A DNA stretch of 36,869 nt from F23-D06 sp963620035 (GTDB taxonomy: Bacteria; Bacteroidota; Bacteroidia; Bacteroidales; WCHB1-69), in the NCBI GenBank assembly GCA_963620035.1, contig CAVEXN010000025.1, positions 1 to 36,869 on the forward strand. Reading direction: 5' to 3'. Numbering within the stretch: position 1 is the stretch's first letter; each line of letters begins with the position of its first letter. Under the pieces are notes generated by a model. That model searched no databases. It was not told where the DNA came from and was given only the letters and a program-made list of their open reading frames with translations. Below are positions 19,725 to 26,520 of this stretch, piece after piece. Made by a program: the position numbers and the translations under genes.

Positions 19725-20795
19725 ATGAAAAGAATTCTTGCCATTAACCCTGGCGCAACCTCCACGAAAATTGCCATCTTCGACGGCAACAAGCAGATTT
19801 TCGTGAAAAACATTAAGCATACGACGGAACAACTGTCACAGTACAAGACAATAGCAGACCAATATGAGTTCCGCAAAGATGTTATCCTCTCGGAACTGAA
19901 AAACGAAAGTATAGACATTCATGCCATTGACTTGATTATTGGTCGCGGCGGTCTTGTAAAACCTTTGAAATCAGGTGTGTATAGAATCAACGACTTGATG
20001 GTGGAGCATCTAAAAGCCGGTTATAGCGGTCAGCATGCCTGTAATTTAGGCGGTCTTATAGCCAAAGATTTGGCAAAGACGATAGGGCTGTCGGATGCTT
20101 TCATAGCCGACCCTGTGGTGGTGGACGAGATGGAAGATGTGGCCAGAATCGCAGGGCATCCCGATTTCGAAAGGAAGTCGATTTTCCACGCCCTTAACCA
20201 GAAAGCCATTGCACGTATGTATGCAAAAGACAGCGGAAAGAAATATGAAGAAAGCAACTTGATTGTCTGTCATATGGGCGGCGGAGTCAGTGTTGGCGCC
20301 CATCGTCAGGGGCGTGTCATTGACGTCAATCAGGCCTTGGACGGAGAAGGTCCGTTCTCGCCCGAGCGGTCAGGCTCTCTGCCGATGAACCAGTTCCTGA
20401 AAGCTTGTTTCAGCGGAAAATATACGATGGAGGATATGCAGAAAATATTGGTAGGAAAGGGCGGCTATGTAGGCTATTTCGGCAATAACGATGCCCTCGC
20501 CGTCGAAAATGCCGCCAAAGCGGGTGACCCTAAGGCCGCCCTTCTTGAGGAGGCCTTTGCCTATCAGGTGGCCAAACAGATCGGAGAGAATGCTGTGGTG
20601 TTGAAAGGAGAGGTTGACGCCATCATCCTCACGGGAGGCATCGCCTATGGAAAGCCTGTCGTGGCGCGCATTAAACAGTACATAGAATGGATCGCGCCTG
20701 TGGCAGTTTATCCCGGCGAAGATGAAATGGCGGCCATGGCACTGAATGCCAATATGATTCTGGACGGCGAAATAGAGATCCAAGAATACGTATAG
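19725..20795 (+). CDS. buk: Butyrate kinase
   Basis: The protein has 356 residues, the usual length for the acetokinase-family butyrate kinases. It phosphorylates butyrate reversibly; in fermentation it runs from butyryl phosphate to butyrate plus ATP. Diagnostic segments are the N-terminal phosphate-binding AINPGATSTKIAIFDG, the GRGGLVKPLKSGVYRIND motif that separates Buk from acetate kinase, and the nucleotide/substrate segment HMGGGVSVGAHRQGRVIDV followed by GEGPFSPERSGSLP. Phosphate butyryltransferase (ptb), its usual neighbour, is not in this window. The stop codon directly abuts the ATG of NAD kinase with no gap, so the two are co-translated. A branched-chain acyl kinase role is possible. 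Confidence 0.93.
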   Translation: MKRILAINPGATSTKIAIFDGNKQIFVKNIKHTTEQLSQYKTIADQYEFRKDVILSELKNESIDIHAIDLIIGRGGLVKPLKSGVYRINDLMVEHLKAGYSGQHACNLGGLIAKDLAKTIGLSDAFIADPVVVDEMEDVARIAGHPDFERKSIFHALNQKAIARMYAKDSGKKYEESNLIVCHMGGGVSVGAHRQGRVIDVNQALDGEGPFSPERSGSLPMNQFLKACFSGKYTMEDMQKILVGKGGYVGYFGNNDALAVENAAKAGDPKAALLEEAFAYQVAKQIGENAVVLKGEVDAIILTGGIAYGKPVVARIKQYIEWIAPVAVYPGEDEMAAMALNANMILDGEIEIQEYV

Positions 20796-21656
20796 ATGAC
20801 AATCGCACTATATTGCCGGCAAGGTGGCGAACCGGAGTTCATCCGAACAGTGGTGGACTTTCTCGCCGGCAACGGCCATAAGGTGCTTGTTCACGGCAAT
20901 TGTCCCATAGAGGACAGTCGCCGTGAATGTTTTGTTTCACACGACGACTTGCAACGGCTGATGCCCGTGGACTTTGTCGTGTCTATAGGTGGAGATGGTT
21001 CATTCATAGATGCCGCCAACTTGGTCGGCAACCTGGCCATACCGATGGTCGGCATCAACACCGGGCGTATCGGCTTCTTGTCGGGCATAAAAAAGGACAA
21101 TTTCAGGACGTGTTTCCGGCGGCTGGAACAAGGGGACTACAAGATTGAGGAGCGTGCCCTGCTGCATGTGGACAGCAGCAAGCCGCTCGGTCTGTCACAT
21201 TCTTTTGTATTGAACGACATCACCGTCAGGGCCACGAACGCCGAAGCCATTGATGCTATTACGGTGTGGTCCGGGAAGCAAAAAATCAACACCTATTGGG
21301 CAGATGGACTCATTGTGGCAACCCCCACGGGATCAACCGCTTACTCGATGAGCTGCGGCGGTCCGATCATACACCCGGGCTGCGACGTGCAGATACTCAC
21401 CCCAATTGCATCTCACTCGCTCAGTGTACGCCCACTCGTTATCCCGTCTGCTTTGCCGCTTGAAATAGAGATCAACAGCCGTACGGGCAAATTCTCGCTG
21501 TTGCTCGATACTGAACGTATAATCGTGCCTGACCATATCCATATCCTCGTCAGCCAAGAGCATTTTCATGCACACACCGTGCTTTTCGACAATACCAGTT
21601 TCTACGACATTATCCGCGAAAAGCTCTTGTGGGGCCTCGACAAACGTAACGGGTAA
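20796..21656 (+). CDS. nadK: NAD kinase
   Basis: The protein has 286 residues, normal for bacterial NAD kinase, which uses ATP to phosphorylate NAD to NADP in the cytosol. The family signatures are intact: GGDG at residues 65-68 (VVSIGGDGSFIDA), NTGRIGFLSG near 88-97, the FVLNDITVRATNA motif, and DGLIVATPTGSTAYSMSCGG. The start is ATG directly after the buk stop codon, with no intergenic base. The stop is followed by a 122-bp spacer that carries the ftsQ promoter boxes. Confidence 0.95.
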   Translation: MTIALYCRQGGEPEFIRTVVDFLAGNGHKVLVHGNCPIEDSRRECFVSHDDLQRLMPVDFVVSIGGDGSFIDAANLVGNLAIPMVGINTGRIGFLSGIKKDNFRTCFRRLEQGDYKIEERALLHVDSSKPLGLSHSFVLNDITVRATNAEAIDAITVWSGKQKINTYWADGLIVATPTGSTAYSMSCGGPIIHPGCDVQILTPIASHSLSVRPLVIPSALPLEIEINSRTGKFSLLLDTERIIVPDHIHILVSQEHFHAHTVLFDNTSFYDIIREKLLWGLDKRNG

Positions 21657-21687
21657 CCCTATTGCGGCAGGATATGCATTATTAACA

Positions 21688-21749
21688 TATCTTTGTTTGC
21701 TTTTTGACTTGACAAATGGTCTGAACCCATATTTTTAGCGCTACTTTTG
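21688..21749 (+). promoter_or_regulatory. Candidate promoter boxes for ftsQAZ
   Basis: Two TAnnTTTG matches lie in the nadK-ftsQ spacer: TATCTTTG at 21688-21695 and TACTTTTG at 21742-21749. The second predicts a leader of about 25 nt before ATG 21779 and is the more likely one. No canonical -33 element is clear at either. Confidence 0.5.
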
Positions 21750-21778
21750 TAACTAATTAATCGGTAATTCGACCCTGT

Positions 21779-22531
21779 ATGAGGTACGTCAAGGCTGTGA
21801 CACGCATTATTTTGGTTGTCAGCATTTTGGTATTGGCAGTGTTTGCTGTTATCAAAGTGCCCAAGAGGACGTATGAAAGTATAAAGGTGACCGCTCACAC
21901 GGAAAACGAAAGCGTGCTCGTGACACAGGCCGATGTCGAGAAAATGATTGAAGATAAAGGGATTGAAATCATCGGGAAGAGAATCAGGGATGTGGATCTT
22001 ACAGCAGTGACGGAACTTCTGGAACAGAACCCCTATATAGCCAAAATCAACTTCGTACACTCTTCCGGCACCCGCCTTCTGATTGACTATACGCTGAGGA
22101 ACATCATTTTACATGTCTATACTGCTGACAACGAGCAGTATTTTGTGGATTCGGACGGTTGTCTTCTCCCTTTTACTCCCATAATGCAGGACTACCTGAT
22201 CATTGCCAACGGCAACATCAGCCAGCCCTACAAGAAAGGCGCGGCAGTGGCGAACAGTTGGAAGTCAGTGTTAGAAGTGTCTTCCAAGATTATGGCGGAC
22301 GATTTCTCCCGGGCGCAGTTTCGTCAGGTCTATCTGAATGAACAAGGGCAAATAGAATTGGTGTCCACGTACGGGAACCAGATTGTGCTTTTGGGCAACG
22401 GCGACAATGTTGAGGAGAAACTCGACAACCTGAAAGTCGTATATCGCGAGGGGCTTTCACGACACGGCTACGAGACCTACACCTTGCTGGATGCGCGGTA
22501 CAAGAACAGAATTATAGCACAAAGGAAATAA
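21779..22531 (+). CDS. ftsQ: Cell division protein FtsQ
   Basis: The protein has 250 residues with a short cytoplasmic tail, one membrane helix at about residues 8-25 (RIILVVSILVLAVFAVI), then a periplasmic POTRA-like domain (YESIKVTAHTENESVLVTQ, then DVEKMIED) and the FtsQ beta domain (NPYIAKINFVHSSGTRLLID, YFVDSDGCLLPF). In the divisome it links the cytoplasmic ring to septal cell-wall synthesis through FtsB/FtsL. Identity is strengthened by the immediately following ftsA and ftsZ, in the usual dcw order. It is 27 bp upstream of ftsA. Confidence 0.88.
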   Translation: MRYVKAVTRIILVVSILVLAVFAVIKVPKRTYESIKVTAHTENESVLVTQADVEKMIEDKGIEIIGKRIRDVDLTAVTELLEQNPYIAKINFVHSSGTRLLIDYTLRNIILHVYTADNEQYFVDSDGCLLPFTPIMQDYLIIANGNISQPYKKGAAVANSWKSVLEVSSKIMADDFSRAQFRQVYLNEQGQIELVSTYGNQIVLLGNGDNVEEKLDNLKVVYREGLSRHGYETYTLLDARYKNRIIAQRK

Positions 22532-22558
22532 TCACCAAGAATATAAAAAGGCTGTCTT

Positions 22559-23911
22559 ATGGATAATAAAAATGCGGATTTTGCTGAAAACAACGGTTTG
22601 GTTGTCGGACTTGATGTCGGAACGACGAAAATTGTCACCGTGATCGGTTACCTCAATGATATGGGTGAGGTGGACGTGGTCGGATACGGGCAAAGCGAGT
22701 CAAAGGGCGTTGAGTACGGCGAAATCCAGAATATTGTCAAGACAACCGAGGGCATTGAGTTGTCAAAGCAGGTGGCCGAACAGCGTTCCAATCAGTTGGT
22801 CACCCAGGTATATGTCGGTGTGGCAGGTCATCATGTGAGGACCAGCACATACCGCCACGTCCTCTATCGCCATGAAGAAGACAAACAGAAAATGCCGATA
22901 GCCCAAGAGGAGATAGACAAGCTTAAAGACGACGTGGCCAAGGTCTCTCAAGACCCGGGCATCGAAATCATAGATGTCATTCCGCAGAGCTATACGATAA
23001 ACAGGGTTCGTGAAACCTTTGACCCGGTCGGCGAACTTGGTTATGAGGTGATCGGCAATTACCAGCTGATAACCGGCAACGAGCGTGAGATAGAGAAGAT
23101 CATACAGTGTGCCCAGGGAGCCGGCGTGACACCCAAGGAAATCGTGCTGGAACCGATCGCTTCCGGCATCGCCTGCCTGAGCGAAGAGGAGAAAAAACAG
23201 GGATGCGTGCTGGTGGACATCGGCGGCGGCACCACAGATATGGTCATCTTCATTGACGGCCATCCCGTGTTCACTAAAGTCATACCCATTGGCGGCAACA
23301 TCATCACAAAAGACATTGCCCAGGTGTGCAAGATACCGGAAGCCACCGCCGAGAAAATAAAAATCGACCACGGCACCTGTATCATAGAAAAAAACAGCGG
23401 CAAAACCATAACGATTCCGAAAGCATTCGGCTCCCCGGTGCAGATAAGCGAATACAGTGTGGCTCAGATTATCAATTGCCGCGTACAACGCGAAATCATC
23501 GATGTCGTGAAGGCTGAGATAGAACGGTCAGGCTATGCGAATCGTCTGAATGCCGGCATCGTGCTTACCGGCGGCGGATCCAACCTCCGCCATCTGCGTG
23601 AACTCTTTGAGTTCAACACCCAATTGCCGACAAGAATAGGCATTCCTGACAATAAGTTTGCCCGCAACATCCCGTCAGAATTAAGACAGCCGATGTATGC
23701 CACCGCGCTCGGGCTGCTCAAATACGGCATAGACGTGGAATTGAAAGAGGGGCTGTCAGGACATGAAGAGCAAGAAACGGCACGCAAGGAGAGCAAGTTC
23801 AAAAGAAAGAAGAAAACGGAAGCCTCCGCTTCAAGCAACGGGTCGAACGAGAGCGGTGCGTTCAACAATTTCCGACAGTGGGTGAAGAATTTGTTGGAAA
23901 AGGTATCATAA
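22559..23911 (+). CDS. ftsA: Cell division protein FtsA
   Basis: The protein has 450 residues of the actin-like ATPase fold. Visible motifs are phosphate-1 (LVVGLDVGTTKIVTVIG), phosphate-2 (GCVLVDIGGGTTDMVIF) and the adenosine motif (AGIVLTGGGSNLRHLREL). A charged, low-complexity spacer rich in Lys and Ser (about residues 400-430) leads to a C-terminal amphipathic helix, FNNFRQWVKNLLEKVS, matching the membrane-targeting sequence by which FtsA tethers FtsZ to the inner membrane. It lies between ftsQ and ftsZ, 26 bp before the chosen ftsZ start. Confidence 0.96.
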   Translation: MDNKNADFAENNGLVVGLDVGTTKIVTVIGYLNDMGEVDVVGYGQSESKGVEYGEIQNIVKTTEGIELSKQVAEQRSNQLVTQVYVGVAGHHVRTSTYRHVLYRHEEDKQKMPIAQEEIDKLKDDVAKVSQDPGIEIIDVIPQSYTINRVRETFDPVGELGYEVIGNYQLITGNEREIEKIIQCAQGAGVTPKEIVLEPIASGIACLSEEEKKQGCVLVDIGGGTTDMVIFIDGHPVFTKVIPIGGNIITKDIAQVCKIPEATAEKIKIDHGTCIIEKNSGKTITIPKAFGSPVQISEYSVAQIINCRVQREIIDVVKAEIERSGYANRLNAGIVLTGGGSNLRHLRELFEFNTQLPTRIGIPDNKFARNIPSELRQPMYATALGLLKYGIDVELKEGLSGHEEQETARKESKFKRKKKTEASASSNGSNESGAFNNFRQWVKNLLEKVS

Positions 23912-23937
23912 TCAGCAGAAATAAAACAACCAAGCGT

Positions 23938-25287
23938 ATGACAGATAAAATCAATTTTACCCCGGATTACGGCGAGAAGGCCACCCCTTCTTCTACCATA
24001 AAGGTAATCGGCATTGGCGGAGGCGGCAGCAATGCCGTGAAGCACATGTACAGCGAAGGCATCGTAGGTGTGGATTTCCTGATCTGCAACACCGACCGCG
24101 GACACCTTGAGAAAACACCCGTGCCCGACAAATTGCTGCTCGGGCCAGGCCTGGGTGCCGGAGCCAAACCTGAAGTGGCACGCCAATATGCACTGGAAAG
24201 CAAAGATAAAATTCAGGAGTTTATAGGCAAGGACACAAAGATGCTGTTCATCACGGCCGGAATGGGAAAAGGCACCGGCACTGGCGCATCTCCGGTGGTG
24301 GCTGAAATAGCCCACGATATGGGCATACTTACTGTCGGCGTGGTTACAACCCCTTTCAGATTCGAAGGCAAACCACGTATCAGACAGGCGGAAGAGGGCA
24401 TCGCCGAACTGTCCAAACATGTCGACTCGCTCATTACAATCAAGAATGAAAATGTAATGAAGTTCTACCGCGACGATGATGTTGACGCCGCCTACGGATA
24501 TGCCGATGATGTGCTCAAAAACGCTGTCAAATGCATCGCTGAACTCATTACGGTGGATTCTATCCAGAATGTGGACTTCCACGACATCGAGTCCATAATG
24601 AAAGACAGCCATAAGGCTATGCTCGGTTTGGCCGAGGCCAGCGGCGAGAACAGGGTGGAAAAGGTGGTCGAAGAAGCTTTGAACTGCCCGCTGCTTGACG
24701 TGAATCAGATAACCGGCGCCAAGAATTTCCTTTTCTTTGTCAGTTATGGTCCCGCCAAAAAACTGAAAATCTCAGAACTTCAAGATTTGACAGACAAATT
24801 CGATGCCCTTAAAACCGAAGACACCGAGGTCATCTACGGACGCAGTATGGACGAAAGCCTCGGCGAATCCATCAGACTCTCCGTCATCGTCACCAATTTC
24901 AATACAGAAGCCCAAGAAACTGTCATAGAGAAGGAAAAAAATGTTATCATAACCAACGAGGTCAAACAAACGGAGAATAAGCAAGACCCGGTAATCCTGA
25001 ACGATCTCAATACCATCCCGGGGGCTGCGGTGGAGTGGTCAAGAAAGGACAGACCATACGATCCGGTTCAGAATCCGGCGGTGGCTGCAGGCCCAAGCAG
25101 AATTGATGACGATGTCATTTTCGACATCAAATTCGGGAAGAAAGAGGACTTTTCCACGCCGGCAATCAACCGCTACGGCATGAAAGAGTATTCTGTTCAG
25201 ACAGAAACCGCAACCCATAACCCCCACCCTTTGTATGAGGAAATGGCCTACGACAAACGCGAGCTTTTTTCCGATTTGGCCGATTGA
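23938..25287 (+). CDS. ftsZ: Cell division protein FtsZ
   Basis: This tubulin-like GTPase of 449 residues forms the cytokinetic ring. ATG 23938 is chosen because family homology begins within a few residues (IKVIGIGGGGSNAV at about 21-34); an in-frame ATG at 23878 would run into ftsA. The GTP signature loop reads GMGKGTGTG (residues 108-116), so the usual second Gly of GGGTGTG is Lys111 here. The T7-loop region and following FHDIESIM are present. Beyond about residue 320 lies a charged linker, then a short STPAINRYG segment that may be the conserved C-terminal peptide for FtsA binding, followed by an extra 35 or so residues ending FSDLAD. FtsZ is last in ftsQAZ and is followed by a terminator. 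Confidence 0.96.
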   Translation: MTDKINFTPDYGEKATPSSTIKVIGIGGGGSNAVKHMYSEGIVGVDFLICNTDRGHLEKTPVPDKLLLGPGLGAGAKPEVARQYALESKDKIQEFIGKDTKMLFITAGMGKGTGTGASPVVAEIAHDMGILTVGVVTTPFRFEGKPRIRQAEEGIAELSKHVDSLITIKNENVMKFYRDDDVDAAYGYADDVLKNAVKCIAELITVDSIQNVDFHDIESIMKDSHKAMLGLAEASGENRVEKVVEEALNCPLLDVNQITGAKNFLFFVSYGPAKKLKISELQDLTDKFDALKTEDTEVIYGRSMDESLGESIRLSVIVTNFNTEAQETVIEKEKNVIITNEVKQTENKQDPVILNDLNTIPGAAVEWSRKDRPYDPVQNPAVAAGPSRIDDDVIFDIKFGKKEDFSTPAINRYGMKEYSVQTETATHNPHPLYEEMAYDKRELFSDLAD

Positions 25288-25326
25288 CCCTAACAGCAGA
25301 ATTTAAAGAATAACCGATTATTTTGC

Positions 25327-25367
25327 AAAAGAAGGCGGGCGCTGCAGTTATGCAGCCCCGCTTTCTT
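25327..25367 (+). terminator. Probable terminator after ftsZ
   Basis: An imperfect inverted repeat, with left arm running AAGAAGGCGGG to GCTGCA and right arm TGCAGCCCCGCTTTCTT around GTTA, lies 40 bp after the ftsZ stop. The stem is long and GC-rich, but the T-run on the + strand is short. Confidence 0.7.
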
Positions 25368-25420
25368 GCATTCCATCAGAAGAATTTTTTTCACAACAAC
25401 GGAGGATAGACTTTTCCCCG

Positions 25421-25428
25421 TATCTTTG
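25421..25428 (+). promoter_or_regulatory. -7 promoter box (TATCTTTG) for the 40-residue repeat gene
   Basis: TATCTTTG matches TAnnTTTG 41 bp before the ATG at 25469. It supports a separate transcript after the ftsZ terminator. No -33 element at canonical spacing. Confidence 0.5.
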
Positions 25429-25468
25429 CGCCTGATTAAACCGACGAGAACCATAAAATACAAACGTT

Positions 25469-25861
25469 ATGATGAATTTACTTCTGACATTGTTTTCCCT
25501 AAATTTTATTGTTATGCCCAATTTGATAACCGTTGGCAACGAATTGATCCGTATCAATCCCTCCAACAACAAAATCGAGTATTCTACCAACCAAGGCCGC
25601 AGTTGGAGTTCGCGCTATACAGGCTCTTCATGCGGCCAGTTTGTAGATTTGCTGCTGTATGGCACCGAAATCATTGCCGTTACAGATAAAGGTGTCTATT
25701 ACAGTTCCAACCAAGGACGCAGTTGGAGTTCGCGCTATACCGGCTCTTCATGCGGCGCTTTCATAAGTTTGGCCGATGGCGGCAGAGAACTGCTGGCTCA
25801 AACCAGCAAGGGGCTCTATTATTCTACCAATGCCGGCCGGTCGTGGAGCCGGCGCCACTGA
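25469..25861 (+). CDS. Small protein of three 40-residue Asp-box-like repeats
   Basis: The protein has 130 residues with no family I can name. Residues 1-18 are hydrophobic (MMNLLLTLFSLNFIVMPN) and could be a weak, uncleaved signal. The rest is three copies of an exact 40-residue period, each with YYS(S/T)NxGRSWSxR at 39-48, 79-88 and 119-128. The first two copies add YTGSSCG before a hydrophobic strand. The motif S-x-N-x-G-R-S-W resembles the BNR/Asp-box (S-x-D-x-G-x-T-W) of beta-propeller proteins, with Asn for Asp. Three blades would be too few for a closed propeller, so it may oligomerise or be a fragment. Two copies are nearly identical in DNA. A promoter box upstream supports a real gene. 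Confidence 0.65.
   Translation: MMNLLLTLFSLNFIVMPNLITVGNELIRINPSNNKIEYSTNQGRSWSSRYTGSSCGQFVDLLLYGTEIIAVTDKGVYYSSNQGRSWSSRYTGSSCGAFISLADGGRELLAQTSKGLYYSTNAGRSWSRRH
25587..25756 (+). repeat. Near-identical 50-bp direct repeat within the 40-residue repeat gene
   Basis: 25587-25636 and 25707-25756 differ at only two of 50 positions and lie exactly 120 bp apart, in frame. The third unit keeps the 120-bp register but is more diverged. This indicates recent duplication or gene conversion. Confidence 0.9.
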
Positions 25862-25951
25862 TTGCCGTCTTTGCTTCGGTTTTTCAGAACAGTGTGAACA
25901 AAACCATACGATTGGCGGAACGGACAGATCCGGTTTTTCGCCGCTTTTTCT

Positions 25952-25959
25952 TACTTTTG
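25952..25959 (+). promoter_or_regulatory. -7 promoter box (TACTTTTG)
   Basis: TACTTTTG matches TAnnTTTG and lies 28 bp before ATG 25988. It is the main support that the following small ORF is expressed. Confidence 0.5.
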
Positions 25960-25987
25960 CCGCACTTAAAAGATTAGTCTGTTCGAA

Positions 25988-26374
25988 ATGCTTAAATGGC
26001 TGTTTTTCATTGTGATGCTCTGTTTGGAATTGGCAACCGGGGTCGCCGGTCCTGCCCAATCAGGAAACGGAACGTCCGATAATAATGCCGTTTCCGAAAC
26101 GGCAGGGCATGGCAGTGCCATGGAGATGAAATTCGTCATCTCTGAACAGACCCATTGCCTCCCCGACGGCAAAATCGAGTCGGGCATAACCCTTGTGAAG
26201 CGCACCTCTGAAAGGGTGACGGTGCATGTCTGCAAGAGCATTTTTTCACTGGCAAAGAAAACCTGGAAAGTGTCTGCCCATGCGGTTCCCAAATCCAAGG
26301 CTTTCGTTCTGAATGTCCACGCACTTTGCAATTCCGAGAATTACATATTTTTCCTTCATAGGATCATATCCTGA
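25988..26374 (+). CDS. Small secreted hypothetical protein
   Basis: The ORF encodes 128 residues. The N-terminus has a plausible signal peptide (MLKWLFFIVMLCLELATGVAG), then a Gly/Ser/Asn-rich low-complexity spacer to about residue 45. A compact C-terminal half holds three cysteines (HCLPDGK, HVCKSIFS, HALCNSEN). I recognise no family. Antisense reading frames also run through this region, which weakens the case, but the promoter box and signal peptide together make it more likely real than not. It ends just before the nhaD leader. Confidence 0.5.
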   Translation: MLKWLFFIVMLCLELATGVAGPAQSGNGTSDNNAVSETAGHGSAMEMKFVISEQTHCLPDGKIESGITLVKRTSERVTVHVCKSIFSLAKKTWKVSAHAVPKSKAFVLNVHALCNSENYIFFLHRIIS

Positions 26375-26395
26375 TTGTTTTCCTGATACTTGAAC

Positions 26396-26480
26396 TTAGA
26401 GCAGGTAGCCAGGGTGTTTGTTCCGTATAATGCAGCAATGCTCTAAAAACCGGGCAGGGGAGATGTGTCCCTATTGCCCG
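26396..26480 (+). promoter_or_regulatory. Two-stem structured leader upstream of the Na+/H+ antiporter
   Basis: TTAGAGCA (26396-26403) pairs perfectly with TGCTCTAA (26439-26446) around a 35-nt loop. After four A/C bases comes a second hairpin: CGGGCA (26451-26456) with TGCCCG (26475-26480), and GGGA (26458-26461) with TCCC (26468-26471). The pair sits 40 bp before ATG 26521. There is no T-tract after the second stem, so it is not a plain terminator. It may be a cis-regulatory RNA for nhaD; I cannot match it to a known riboswitch class. A weak -7-like TATTTTTC at 26346-26353 could start such a transcript. Confidence 0.5.
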
Positions 26481-26520
26481 CAAACAATATTACAATAACA
26501 ATCCACTAAATAAAAGAAAT

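Noticed and set aside
22763..23488. 241-residue open frame antisense to ftsA
   Set aside because: It is the shadow of ftsA codon structure, with no motif or start context of its own.
23533..24612. 359-residue open frame on the - strand across ftsA/ftsZ
   Set aside because: It spans two well-identified genes antisense. The His/Phe-rich translation is what the reverse of high-GC third-position coding produces.
26396..26480. Calling the nhaD leader a fluoride or other named riboswitch
   Set aside because: I could not match the conserved core of any class I know, so it is left as an unassigned structured leader.
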